A stretch of DNA of 44,042 nt from CAZTXD01 sp964617995 (GCA_964617995.1 CAZTXD010000012.1:1-44042); one strand, 5' to 3'; positions 7,535 through 15,139 are shown, numbered from the stretch's first letter. The notes: a model not told the origin generated them from the sequence alone. Numbers and translations are program-made.

Positions 7535-7816
7535 ATGGACGACTTTCCCGCCAAGCTGGCCGGGTTCCTCGAAGAAATCGCCGGACGTGTCCGGTCGCTG
7601 ACCGTCGATCGCGCCGCCAAGGTGATTCGCCTCACCACATTGGGTGTGGTGGCGGCCGCCTTCGCCCTGATGGCCGTCGTGTTCCTCTTCCTGACGATCT
7701 ATCGGGCGTTGGAGATACCCCTGGATAGATGGGGTGCCTACGCCGTCCTCACGGGACTATTCGCGGTCGCCGGGGCGTTGATGTGGGCGAAGCGAAACAA
7801 GGAACCCACCAGGTGA
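7535..7816 (+). CDS. Small two-span membrane protein (holin superfamily-like)
   Basis: A protein of 93 aa from ATG 7535 (95 aa from GTG 7529). An amphipathic N-terminus (~1-30) precedes two predicted spans, VIRLTTLGVVAAAFALMAVV and AYAVLTGLFAVAGALMW, and it ends in a basic tail (AKRNKEPTR). This layout fits the actinobacterial 'phage holin family' (DUF1469-like) proteins, which are not lytic holins. Its stop overlaps the trxB start (GTGA), so the two are coupled. A -10-like TAACCT just upstream suggests it starts the transcript that includes trxB and trxA. No biochemical role can be assigned. Confidence 0.75.
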   Translation: MDDFPAKLAGFLEEIAGRVRSLTVDRAAKVIRLTTLGVVAAAFALMAVVFLFLTIYRALEIPLDRWGAYAVLTGLFAVAGALMWAKRNKEPTR

Positions 7817-8742
7817 CATCCCCCGAGAAGCTGATCATCATCGGCAGCGGCCCCGCCGGTCTCACGGCCGCGCTGTACGCCGCCCGGGCCGACCTCGAGC
7901 CCCTCGTGTTCGAGGGCTTTGCCGCCGGCGGCCAACTGATGATCACGACCGACGTCGAGAACTATCCCGGCTTTCCCGATGGGATCATGGGGCCGGAGAT
8001 GATGGATAAGTTCCGCAAGCAGGCCGAGCGTTTCGGTGCGCGCTTGCACACCGTCGATGTCGACCGGGTCGACTTCTCCAGCCGGCCTTTCGGGGTGTGG
8101 GTCGGGGCAGACGAGTATCGAGCGGAGGCAGTGATCCTCGCCACCGGTGCCGAGGCAAAGTGGCTGGGAATACCGGGCGAGAAGCAGCTCACCGGGCGAG
8201 GCGTTTCCGCGTGCGCGACCTGTGACGGCTTCTTCTTCCGCGACAAGGAGCTGGTGGTCGTCGGGGGCGGCGACACCGCCATGGAGGAGGCGACGTTCCT
8301 CACCAAGTTCGCCTCCAAGGTGACCATCGTCCACCGTCGAGACGAGTTCCGCGCTTCGAAGATCATGGCAGCCCGCGCCCTCGACAACCCCAAGATCGAC
8401 GTGATCTGGAACACGATCGTCACCGAAATCCACGGAGAGGACGGCGTCACCTCCGTCACCCTGGAGGACACCGAGACCGGCGAGACGCGCCAGTTTCCCA
8501 CCGATGGGGTGTTCGTCGCCATCGGTCACACCCCTACCACCTCTCTCTACGCCGACCAGTTGAAGGTCGACGCTGCCGGTTATGTCATTCTCGAGGATGG
8601 GGTGTCGACCCGCACATCGGTGGAGGGGGTTTTCGCGGCGGGCGACGTGGCAGACTCCTATTACAGACAGGCTGTTACCGCGGCCGGCACCGGCTGTCGG
8701 GCGGCCATCGACGCCGAGCGATGGCTGGCCGCCCAGGAATGA
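7813..8742 (+). CDS. trxB: Thioredoxin-disulfide reductase
   Basis: Low-molecular-weight FAD/NADPH thioredoxin reductase, 309 aa. It reduces thioredoxin in the cytoplasm. Motifs in order: FAD-binding GSGPAGLTAA at 11-20, GGQLMITTDVENYPGF, the redox centre CATC at 134-137, the NADPH-binding GGGDTAMEEA, the NADPH-phosphate contact HRRDEFRAS, and the C-terminal FAD segment VFAAGDVADSYYRQAVTAAG. The real start is GTG 7813, overlapping the stop of the preceding membrane-protein gene; upstream in-frame codons lie inside that gene. trxA follows 47 bases later, as in mycobacteria. Confidence 0.97.
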   Translation: MTSPEKLIIIGSGPAGLTAALYAARADLEPLVFEGFAAGGQLMITTDVENYPGFPDGIMGPEMMDKFRKQAERFGARLHTVDVDRVDFSSRPFGVWVGADEYRAEAVILATGAEAKWLGIPGEKQLTGRGVSACATCDGFFFRDKELVVVGGGDTAMEEATFLTKFASKVTIVHRRDEFRASKIMAARALDNPKIDVIWNTIVTEIHGEDGVTSVTLEDTETGETRQFPTDGVFVAIGHTPTTSLYADQLKVDAAGYVILEDGVSTRTSVEGVFAAGDVADSYYRQAVTAAGTGCRAAIDAERWLAAQE

Positions 8743-8789
8743 AGCAGAGCCGGTCGGCGTTGAACGAGACCACGGAAGGAGAACACGAC

Positions 8790-9107
8790 GTGAGCCAACC
8801 TCAGACCATCACCGATGCCGATTTCGAGGGTGCCGTCGGCTCCAGCCAGCCGGTCCTCGTAGACTTCTGGGCGGAGTGGTGCGGTCCCTGCCACATGGTG
8901 GCTCCTATCCTCGAAGAGATCGCCGCCGAGAATGACTCGATCACGGTTGCCAAGCTGAACATCGACGAGAACCCTCAAGCTCCGGCCCGCCATGACGTCA
9001 TGAGCATCCCCACCATGATCCTCTTCCAGGACGGCGTGGAGAAGAAGCGGATCGTCGGGGCCCGGCCCAAGTCGGCGCTGCTCCAGGAGCTCTCCGAGTT
9101 TCTGTGA
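8790..9107 (+). CDS. trxA: Thioredoxin
   Basis: A protein of 105 aa. The active site WCGPC is at 30-34 and the cis-proline loop SIPTMILF further on. It reduces protein disulfides using electrons from the adjacent trxB product. The start GTG 8790 is preceded by GGAAGGAGA 7 bases upstream, a strong ribosome site, so longer upstream readings are rejected. Length and motifs are standard. Confidence 0.97.
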   Translation: MSQPQTITDADFEGAVGSSQPVLVDFWAEWCGPCHMVAPILEEIAAENDSITVAKLNIDENPQAPARHDVMSIPTMILFQDGVEKKRIVGARPKSALLQELSEFL

Positions 9108-9140
9108 CCTCAGTCCGCGGCGCCTTCTCCCGGGCCGACA

Positions 9141-9154
9141 CTGTCGACTGACAG
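9141..9154 (+). terminator. Short hairpin after trxA
   Basis: CTGTC-GACT-GACAG gives a 5-bp stem with a 4-base loop, 33 bases after the trxA stop. No T-run. Weak candidate for the end of the trx transcript. Confidence 0.3.
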
Positions 9155-9196
9155 GCGGCACCCCCGCCGTCTCTCGCCTCACTCCCCAGACCCACT

Positions 9197-9209
9197 TAGC
9201 ATTCACCCA
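9197..9209 (+). promoter_or_regulatory. -10 hexamer for a leaderless cwlM-like transcript
   Basis: TAGCAT (9197-9202), six bases, then ATG at 9209. The spacing places +1 on the A of the ATG, and there is no Shine-Dalgarno sequence. This is the best leaderless candidate in the window. Confidence 0.5.
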
Positions 9210-10192
9210 TGCGCCTCTATCGCGTCGGCGACTCGGGAGAGTCGGTGCGTGACATCCAGGACCGCCTCGACGGCCTGGGCATGACCAGCGATCCCGACCC
9301 TCGGGGGGAATTCGCCCAGGGAACCCGGGCGGCCGTTCGTGACTTCCAGCTCAGCCGCGGTCTGTCGGTGGACGGCATCGTCGGCCCCGACACGTGGCGG
9401 GCGCTGTATGAGGCGGGGTATCGCCTCGGGGACCGTCTCCTCTTCCTCCGCCGACCCATGCTGCGGGGCGATGATGTGGCCGAGCTGCAAAACAGGTTGA
9501 ACGGCCTCGGCTTCGACGCCGGAAAGGTCGACGGAATCTTCGGTCCCGACACCCAGAGGGCCGTACTCGACTTCCAACGCAACCGTCACCTGGCAGAAGA
9601 TGGAAAGGCGGGTCCGGGAGTGATCACCGAGCTACGGCTCGTCACGCGCTCCACGGTCCGGGCCGGCCGGGAAGCAGTCAGGGAGCTGGAGTGGCTCCGG
9701 GCCCGCACCGCCAGCATCGTGGGGGCCCGGGTGTATCTCGATCCCGCCTGCCGCACCGAGCACGAGACCTCCCGAACATGGGCAGCGGCGAGCGCCGCCG
9801 CGGTCCATCTCCAGGAGCGGGGTGGAGTGCCCTTGTTGTCCAGGAGCAACGACGTCGTGCTACCCGAACGGATCCGTGCCCAGCGGGCCAACCGTCTCGG
9901 TGCCGAGTTGATCGTCTCCTTCGGCCTGACCGACGGCGCCGATGCCGCCTACTACTTCTCCTCCGATCACGGCCGCAGCGAGGTAGGGGCCCTTCTGGCC
10001 ACGGCGATCGCCGACCAGCTCGCTTGCGAGGTCGACGGCCGGGCGACGGCGATGCTCAAGGAGACCCGGGCACCTGCGGTAGTGGTGGAGCGCACCGACC
10101 TCGACCACAAGACCGGGCTGGCCGTCGTCGACGGCATCCAGCGCTTCTTCTCCGAGTGGGCAGGCAAGAGCGCCGTCTCGCCGCTCAGGTGA
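9209..10192 (+). CDS. cwlM: CwlM-like protein: two peptidoglycan-binding domains plus inactive amidase_3 domain
   Basis: A protein of 327 aa with no signal peptide. Two PG_binding_1 repeats (~8-68 and ~82-145) are followed by an amidase_3-like fold (~172-315). The zinc ligands of active amidases are gone: the usual DPGHGG reads DPACRTEHE, and the usual histidine-containing strand reads IVSFGLTDG. In Mycobacterium, CwlM at this same locus is a cytoplasmic, PknB-phosphorylated activator of MurA rather than a secreted amidase (established). The absence of export and catalytic residues fits that regulatory role. A TAGCAT box six bases before the ATG suggests a leaderless mRNA. It overlaps the end of parB by 8 bases in convergent orientation. 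The symbol is given by synteny and domain order. Confidence 0.85.
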   Translation: MRLYRVGDSGESVRDIQDRLDGLGMTSDPDPRGEFAQGTRAAVRDFQLSRGLSVDGIVGPDTWRALYEAGYRLGDRLLFLRRPMLRGDDVAELQNRLNGLGFDAGKVDGIFGPDTQRAVLDFQRNRHLAEDGKAGPGVITELRLVTRSTVRAGREAVRELEWLRARTASIVGARVYLDPACRTEHETSRTWAAASAAAVHLQERGGVPLLSRSNDVVLPERIRAQRANRLGAELIVSFGLTDGADAAYYFSSDHGRSEVGALLATAIADQLACEVDGRATAMLKETRAPAVVVERTDLDHKTGLAVVDGIQRFFSEWAGKSAVSPLR

Positions 10193-11033
10193 AGAAGGTT
10201 CGGTAGATGCGCTCCAGGTCCTCCAGGGACCCGAAAGTTATCTCCACCTTCCCCTTGTGGTTGCGGTACTTGATGTCGACCTTCGAATCGAGGCGGTCGC
10301 GTAGCCTCTGCTCGAGTTCCACGATCTCCACGGGGCGGACCTCTCTCACCCGCACCGGTTGCCGGTCGTCGGACCCGAGGCGGCTACGGGCGGCTTCCTC
10401 CACCTGCCTGACCGTCCAGCCGTCGGCAACGGCCCGCACGGCGATATGCTCGGCGTAGGCGGCGTCCTCGATTCCGAGAAGTGCTCGGGCATGACCCGCC
10501 GACAGCTCTCCCCGCTCGACCATTCCCTGGATCGCCGGGGAAAGCTGGAGAAGACGCAGTGTGTTGCTGACCGCCGGGCGGCTCCTTCCCACCGCCGTCG
10601 CCACCTGCTCGTGTGACATACCATGATTTTCCAGGAGGTCCCGGTAGGCGGCGGCCTCCTCCAGCGGACTCAGATCCTCGCGCTGGAGGTTCTCGATGAG
10701 GGCCTCGGTGAGGCTCCCCCGGTCGTCCGCCGACCGGACCATGGCCGGGATCTCATTGAGACCCACCCGCCGGGCGGCTCGCCAGCGCCGCTCTCCGGCG
10801 ATGAGAGCGAAACGACCGTCTTCGAGCGGACGCACGATCACGGGCTGGAGGACCCCGACCTCCGCCACGGATGCCGCCAGCTCCTCCAGGGCATCCTCGT
10901 CGAAGCTGACTCTCGGCTGTCCCGGGTTGGGGACGATGTCGTCGAGCTTGAGCCGCCTGAACTCATGGTCGCTCTCTCCGCTGGGGATGAGCGCCTCCAG
11001 TCCCCGTCCCAGCCCTGGTTTTCTCGTTGCCAT
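10185..11033 (-). CDS. parB: ParB chromosome-partition CTPase
   Basis: Binds parS, loads as a CTP-dependent clamp and spreads around the origin (established for the family). The protein is 282 aa. The basic N-terminus RKPGLGRGLEALIPSG stimulates ParA. The CTP-binding part includes QPRVSFDEDALEELAASV, LIAGERRWRAAR and ENLQREDLSPLEEAAAY. The helix-turn-helix is MSHEQVATAVGRSRPAVSNTLRLL. The C-terminal dimer domain runs from about residue 235 to the end. It follows parA in the same operon. Two parS sites lie 1.4-1.5 kb upstream (12453-12515). Confidence 0.97.
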   Translation of the reverse strand: MATRKPGLGRGLEALIPSGESDHEFRRLKLDDIVPNPGQPRVSFDEDALEELAASVAEVGVLQPVIVRPLEDGRFALIAGERRWRAARRVGLNEIPAMVRSADDRGSLTEALIENLQREDLSPLEEAAAYRDLLENHGMSHEQVATAVGRSRPAVSNTLRLLQLSPAIQGMVERGELSAGHARALLGIEDAAYAEHIAVRAVADGWTVRQVEEAARSRLGSDDRQPVRVREVRPVEIVELEQRLRDRLDSKVDIKYRNHKGKVEITFGSLEDLERIYRTFFT

Positions 11034-11041
11034 GAGTCTCC

Positions 11042-11818
11042 TCAGTCCATGCCGTGGCGACGGCGGAACTCACGGGCCAGCTCCCGATAGGCGATCGCGC
11101 CCCGGCTCATACCGTCGAAAGCCTCGATCGGCTCACCATACGACGGTGCCTCGGAGAGGCGCACCGAGCGAGGAATCAACGCCCGGTACACCGCCGGCCC
11201 GAAGTACTCGCGCACCTGTTCGGCCACGTCCTTCGACAGCCGGGTGCGGGCGTCGTACATGGTCAGGATCACCCCGCTCATCTCGAGTTGCGGATTGAGG
11301 TTTCCCCGAACCAGCTCGACGTTGCTCAGGAGCTGGGTGAGACCTTCCAGGGCGTAGTACTCACATTGGATCGGTATCACCACCTCGCTCGCCGCGGCCA
11401 GGGCATTGACGGTGAGAAGTCCCAGTGACGGGGGGCAGTCGACGAACACCACGTCGTATTCGCCGTCCAGGGAGGAAAGGGCGTTGGCGAGCCGCTTCTC
11501 ACGGCTGAAGAGGGGGACCAGCTCGATCTCGGCGCCGGCCAGGTCGATGGTGGCCGGCACCACGAACAGATCCCGCACGCTGGTCGGCTCGACGGCATCC
11601 TCGACTGGAAAATCCTTCAAGAGCACGTCGTAGATCGAGTGTGAGATCTGCGACCGGTCGATTCCCAGCCCGGAGGTGGCGTTGCCCTGGGGGTCGAGGT
11701 CGACAAGTAACGTCTTCACACCCTGGAAGGCCAGCCCGGCGCCCAGGTTGATAGCGGTGGTCGACTTGCCGACGCCGCCCTTCTGGTTGGCCAGGGCAAC
11801 GATGAGTGTGGCGGTCAT
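11042..11818 (-). CDS. parA: ParA/Soj chromosome-partition ATPase
   Basis: A deviant Walker-type ATPase, 258 aa, which drives origin segregation with ParB over the nucleoid. The P-loop is KGGVGKST at 13-20, followed by TLLVDLDPQGNATSGLG (Walker A') and VVFVDCPPSLGLLTVNAL (Walker B). I start it at ATG 11818, which overlaps the rsmG stop (ATGA); an upstream ATG at 11842 would put eight extra residues inside rsmG. The parB start is 8 bases downstream of the parA stop. Confidence 0.97.
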   Translation of the reverse strand: MTATLIVALANQKGGVGKSTTAINLGAGLAFQGVKTLLVDLDPQGNATSGLGIDRSQISHSIYDVLLKDFPVEDAVEPTSVRDLFVVPATIDLAGAEIELVPLFSREKRLANALSSLDGEYDVVFVDCPPSLGLLTVNALAAASEVVIPIQCEYYALEGLTQLLSNVELVRGNLNPQLEMSGVILTMYDARTRLSKDVAEQVREYFGPAVYRALIPRSVRLSEAPSYGEPIEAFDGMSRGAIAYRELAREFRRRHGMD

Positions 11819-12459
11819 GCAGGCGCCATCATACGGAGCCACACCGGACGGTCAAGAATCTCCTCCGGCACGGTCACGATCTGCTCCCCTGGCCCGGGCC
11901 GGGGCCTGTGGCGATGGGAGCCCCCGATGACCACCACTCCCCCCGGTGCCGTCCAACCCGAAGCCCACCCGGCCACCACCCCGGGCGGGGCAGCCGCCCG
12001 TGCTACCACCAGCTCTCCCCTCGGTTCCTCCCCCGGGCGAGCGGCGTCGCCGGGGAGAGCCTCCACGTTGTCGAGCGCCAGAATCCGGATCGCCCGGCGG
12101 GCCAGGTCCAGTCGCCGTCGCGAGGAGTCGACGAGGAAGACCCGGGCGGACGGCCACAGGATGGCGAGGGGCAGACCGGGTAGGCCCACCCCGCTCCCCA
12201 GATCCACCACGTGTCGCGGTGGGTGGGGAGGGCGGGCCCCGACAGCGAACAGCAGTCCGTCGGCCAGGTGGCGCTCGACGATCCTTCGCTTCTCGTGGGG
12301 CCCCAACGCGCCGGCGGCTATGGCCTCCCCCGCCAGCCAGTGGCCCAAGCGACCCAGCAGATCGATCTGTCCAGGTTGGAGCGGCCATCCCGTCCAGGCG
12401 GCGGCGGCGCGGAGCCGTTCCGCCTGCAAGGGCGTGAGGGTGGGTTCCTCGAGTTTCAC
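11815..12459 (-). CDS. rsmG: 16S rRNA (guanine-527-N7)-methyltransferase
   Basis: SAM-dependent methyltransferase acting on 16S rRNA, 214 aa. The SAM-binding loop is VVDLGSGVGLPGLPLAI, followed by LVDSSRRRLDLARRA (acidic end of the second strand) and VVARAAAPPG. GTG 12459 is the start, and it sits inside a parS-like palindrome (12448-12471), so ParB bound there would cover the translation-initiation region of the DNA. The stop overlaps the parA start. This order (rsmG-parA-parB) is standard near origins. Confidence 0.95.
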   Translation of the reverse strand: MKLEEPTLTPLQAERLRAAAAWTGWPLQPGQIDLLGRLGHWLAGEAIAAGALGPHEKRRIVERHLADGLLFAVGARPPHPPRHVVDLGSGVGLPGLPLAILWPSARVFLVDSSRRRLDLARRAIRILALDNVEALPGDAARPGEEPRGELVVARAAAPPGVVAGWASGWTAPGGVVVIGGSHRHRPRPGPGEQIVTVPEEILDRPVWLRMMAPA

Positions 12460-12471
12460 GTGGAACTCGAG
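12448..12471. promoter_or_regulatory. parS: parS-like site overlapping the rsmG start
   Basis: GTTTCACGTGGAAC (12453-12466) matches 13 of 14 bases of the parS core GTTTCACGTGAAAC. It is framed by CTCGA arms, giving a 24-bp near-perfect palindrome with one mismatched pair. Expected to bind ParB, perhaps more weakly than the perfect site 36 bases away. Confidence 0.8.
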
Positions 12472-12501
12472 GGTATCACCTTTCCCAACCCTCGACCACA
12501 G

Positions 12502-12515
12502 GTTTCACGTGAAAC
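12502..12515. promoter_or_regulatory. parS: parS site, perfect 14-bp core
   Basis: GTTTCACGTGAAAC is a perfect palindrome and matches the conserved bacterial parS core exactly. It lies in the jag-rsmG intergenic gap, about 4.5 kb from oriC. Confidence 0.93.
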
Positions 12516-12564
12516 GACCCGCCCGGACGGGCGGATCGTTCCTACAGCCCCAGACGGACGAGCC

Positions 12565-13449
12565 CTACTCCTCCTCGCCTCCGTCCGCGTCCCCTCCCGG
12601 GCCCATGTCCTCGCTCTCCACCGAGGCGATCACGACATACCTGCGCGGTGACTCTCCCTCCGAATATGACCGCACCCCATCGTGTTCCGCCACCGCGTCG
12701 TGTATGACCTTTCGATCAGAGGCCGACATCGGCTCCAACATCAGCTCTCCCCCATCTTCGATCACCTGCCTGATGAGATCCCCGGCGTAGATGGTCAGAG
12801 CCTGGCGCCGTCGCTCGGCATAGCCGGCGATGTCCAGCCGCACCCGGGCCGAATCCTGGGCCGTGCGCTGCAGGACGGTCTTGGTCAGCTCATGCACCGC
12901 CTCCATCACCGCTCCCCGCGGCCCCACCAGGGCCTCGGTCTGCTCCCCTACTACCCGGGCAACGATGACTTCGTCCTCCACCGAGGACTCCACCTCCCCT
13001 TCCAGTCCGAAGGCACTCACCAAACCGGCCAGGAAGTCGCGCACGATCGGCTCCTGGGAGCCAACGGTGAGGGCGTTCCGATCGTCCTCCTTCTTCTTTC
13101 CCTTCCCTTCGCCACCGCCCCCACGGGACCGGTCTCCGGATCGGTCCTTCGGTCCCTGGCTCTGTTGGCGATCTGGCTTGCTCTTCTGCTCCACGGCGCC
13201 TCCCGACTGTTGGCGTCCTCGCTCCTGGGTTCCCTTGCGGCCCTTCGCTCGCTTCCTCCCCTTGCCCGGCCTTCCCCGCCTCTCCGCCACCTTGACGATG
13301 GCATCCTGCCCCCCGAAACCCAGGAACCCGCGCTCGGGTTCCTGCAACACCTCCACCTCGAGCCGCTCCCGCTCCGTCACCCCCAATTCCCGCATGGCCG
13401 CCTCGATGGCCATCTCGACCGTCTTCGCCTTCACTTCCACATAGGCCAC
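12565..13449 (-). CDS. jag: Jag / KhpB RNA-binding protein
   Basis: A protein of 294 aa. The Jag_N domain is at 1-55 (AYVEVKAKTVEMAIEAA, then GFLGFGGQDA). A Gly/Lys/Arg/Gln-rich disordered linker spans ~58-125. The KH domain has GPRG at 176-179, and the R3H domain covers ~210-275. An acidic tail (SEDMGPGGDADGGEEE) ends it. The family binds RNA with KhpA and affects cell elongation; it is usually encoded next to yidC. The start is GTG 13449, two bases after the yidC stop. The long basic linker is unusually repetitive in composition. Confidence 0.93.
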   Translation of the reverse strand: MAYVEVKAKTVEMAIEAAMRELGVTERERLEVEVLQEPERGFLGFGGQDAIVKVAERRGRPGKGRKRAKGRKGTQERGRQQSGGAVEQKSKPDRQQSQGPKDRSGDRSRGGGGEGKGKKKEDDRNALTVGSQEPIVRDFLAGLVSAFGLEGEVESSVEDEVIVARVVGEQTEALVGPRGAVMEAVHELTKTVLQRTAQDSARVRLDIAGYAERRRQALTIYAGDLIRQVIEDGGELMLEPMSASDRKVIHDAVAEHDGVRSYSEGESPRRYVVIASVESEDMGPGGDADGGEEE

Positions 13450-13451
13450 TG

Positions 13452-14384
13452 TCAGTTCCTCCTGCGCCGCCGCTGCTGCTTCTTCTTCTGGGAGCCCGGC
13501 TGCGGCTTCTTGACCGGAGGCTCGTCGACTGGATTGGCCCCGTTCCCCGACTTACTGGCCGCGGGGGCTGCCGCCGGCGCTGGTGTGGGGCGTCCATCCA
13601 TCTTGAATATCAGAACCTGCTGGCCGAGACGGAACAGGTTGGCCGTAGCCCAGTAGAGCACCAGTCCGGCGGGAAAATTCCAGGAGATGAACCCGATGAA
13701 CAGGGGCATGACCTTCGTCACGGCCTGCTGGGCGCCCGCCTGGGGACCCTCTGGCTTCTCCTGTCCGTAGGTGGCATGCCAGGTCTGCACGTACTGGGTG
13801 GCCACCATGATCACGATCATGATGAGGTAGGGGATTGCCACCACCAAACCCTGGCCGAACGCCTGCGCCGGGCTGTCACCCATGTGCATCCCCAGAAACG
13901 TGGCCGAGTCGGCGGCGATGGCCGCCCCCAAGGCCGAGCCGTCGGGGAGCAACTCGAGAATGCGGGGCACCTGGTCACCTATGGCAACATCTGGCAGGAA
14001 ACGGCGGACCAGCGCCAACATCCTCCCCTCCTCCACGGCGATGGGACCCAGGGTGCGGAACAGGGCGAACCAGATGGGCATCTGCACCAGCAGCGGCAGC
14101 AGGCATCCGCCCGGTGAGGCGCCGGCCTCCCGCTGGACCCGCATGAGCTCCTTCTGCATCTCCTCGGGCTGATCCTTGTATTCCTTCTGGATCCGCTTGA
14201 TCTCGGGCTGCACCGCCTGAAAGGCCCGTGTCGCCCGGGTCTGCTTGAGCGTGAGGGGGAACACGAGCATGTTGATCACCACCGTGAGGATGATGATCCC
14301 GAACCCATAGCTGGGGACGAATCCATAGAAGAAGTCCAGCAGCAGGGCGAGCGTGGTGAGTAGCCCCTCCCACAGTGCCGTCAT
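13452..14384 (-). CDS. yidC: YidC/Oxa1 membrane protein insertase
   Basis: Inserts and folds membrane proteins. It is 310 aa, the Gram-positive/actinobacterial type without a large periplasmic domain. The span FGIIILTVVINMLVFPLTLK includes the start of the 60KD_IMP domain, followed by the cytoplasmic coiled hairpin (AVQPEIKRIQKEYKDQPEEMQ). Further spans lie around LLPLLVQMPIWFALFRTLG, AIPYLIMIVIMVATQYV and MPLFIGFISWNFPAGLVLYW. The basic C-tail (KKKQQRRRRRN) can contact ribosomes. The start ATG 14384 overlaps the yidD stop (ATGA). Confidence 0.96.
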   Translation of the reverse strand: MTALWEGLLTTLALLLDFFYGFVPSYGFGIIILTVVINMLVFPLTLKQTRATRAFQAVQPEIKRIQKEYKDQPEEMQKELMRVQREAGASPGGCLLPLLVQMPIWFALFRTLGPIAVEEGRMLALVRRFLPDVAIGDQVPRILELLPDGSALGAAIAADSATFLGMHMGDSPAQAFGQGLVVAIPYLIMIVIMVATQYVQTWHATYGQEKPEGPQAGAQQAVTKVMPLFIGFISWNFPAGLVLYWATANLFRLGQQVLIFKMDGRPTPAPAAAPAASKSGNGANPVDEPPVKKPQPGSQKKKQQRRRRRN

Positions 14385-14620
14385 CGCTCAGCACCTCCAT
14401 TGGGAACCGGGTCGTAGCCGCCCGGCCGGAGCGGATGGCAGCGACCCAGGCGTCGCACCGCCAGCCACCCTCCCCGAACGACGCCGTGTCGGTCTACGGC
14501 CTCACGGGCATAAGTAGAACATGTGGGCCGGTAGCGGCAGTTGGCACCGAGTATGGGGCTTACCAGTTTCTGGTAGGCAGCGATGGCGCCCACCAGCACG
14601 CGGGAAGGAATCCTCTTCAT
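14381..14620 (-). CDS. yidD: Membrane protein insertion efficiency factor YidD
   Basis: A protein of 79 aa. The motif CRYRPTCSTYAREAV and the segment RLGRCHPLRPGGYDPVP are diagnostic for YidD, which assists YidC-dependent insertion at the inner membrane face. The start ATG 14620 overlaps the rnpA stop (ATGA). A longer reading from 14650 would run inside rnpA and is rejected. Both ends overlap neighbours, so rnpA, yidD and yidC are tightly coupled. Confidence 0.95.
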   Translation of the reverse strand: MKRIPSRVLVGAIAAYQKLVSPILGANCRYRPTCSTYAREAVDRHGVVRGGWLAVRRLGRCHPLRPGGYDPVPNGGAER

Positions 14621-15015
14621 CTCAGCTCGCCCACGGCGGCGTCCAGCCACTCTGTGACGGTCGTGAACGGGGCGTCGAACACACGGCGGTCGCCGATGAT
14701 CACATAGTCCATACCTTGCTCCAGAGAGATCTCCTTCAATGCGTGTCGTAACCGGCGCTTGATTCGATTCCGTTCCACGGCACCGCCAACGGTTCTTGTC
14801 ACCAGTCCAACACGAACACGGCCTGATGGCCCGGTGACTCCAACAACTGTCACTCCGCCCCGTCGCCGACGCTGTCCCTTCGCCAGGACGCTCCGAAACT
14901 CGGTGCTGCGCCTCAGAGGCTCGATGTCAGATGGCGAGGCGTTTGCGTCCCTTCCGGCGGCGTGAGCTGAGGACGGCCCTGCCGGCGCGAGTCTGCATCC
15001 GGTGACGAAATCCAT
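14617..15015 (-). CDS. rnpA: Ribonuclease P protein component, unusual start inside rpmH
   Basis: The protein subunit of RNase P, which processes tRNA 5' ends. The family core is clear: PLRRSTEFRSVLAKGQRRR (residues 33-51 of this reading), RVRVGLVTRTVGGAVERNRIKRRLRHAL (the RNR motif) and DYVIIGDRR. The only ordinary in-frame start is ATG 15015, inside rpmH in another frame, giving 132 aa with a ~30-residue N-terminal extension. The core begins just after the rpmH stop (14927-14929), where only ATC (14925) or CTG (14916) occur. Thermus rnpA is known to start upstream and contain rpmH out of frame. Either that arrangement or a non-AUG start applies here. The family call is firm; the start is not. 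Confidence 0.85.
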   Translation of the reverse strand: MDFVTGCRLAPAGPSSAHAAGRDANASPSDIEPLRRSTEFRSVLAKGQRRRRGGVTVVGVTGPSGRVRVGLVTRTVGGAVERNRIKRRLRHALKEISLEQGMDYVIIGDRRVFDAPFTTVTEWLDAAVGELR

Positions 15016-15061
15016 GTCGGCGCTTCCGGCGGCGCACCTTGGGTTGATATGTTCGCTTCAT
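14927..15061 (-). CDS. rpmH: 50S ribosomal protein L34
   Basis: A protein of 44 aa. It begins MKRTYQPKVRRRKRRHGF and continues through RAGRAVLSSRRRKGRKR, the canonical L34 sequence. The start ATG is at 15061 and the stop TGA at 14927-14929. It is the first gene of the minus-strand rpmH-rnpA-yidD-yidC-jag run and diverges from dnaA. A good promoter (TTGACA, 18 bases, TAACCT) lies upstream on the same strand. The rnpA frame overlaps it. Confidence 0.97.
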   Translation of the reverse strand: MKRTYQPKVRRRKRRHGFRHRMQTRAGRAVLSSRRRKGRKRLAI

Positions 15062-15109
15062 GAGGGGGTCGCCTTGGGGTGGATGGGAAAAGAGGGGGGC
15101 GACCAATGA

Positions 15110-15139
15110 AGGTTACGGAGGCATCCGCCCCTATGTCAA
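15110..15139 (-). promoter_or_regulatory. rpmH operon promoter
   Basis: On the minus strand TTGACA (15139-15134), an 18-base spacer and TAACCT (15115-15110) form a near-consensus housekeeping promoter. The predicted start near 15103 gives a leader of about 42 bases before rpmH. Confidence 0.7.

Noticed and set aside
12448..12471. Palindrome as a rho-independent terminator for jag
   Set aside because: It matches the parS core in 13 of 14 positions and contains the rsmG start codon, with no T-run.
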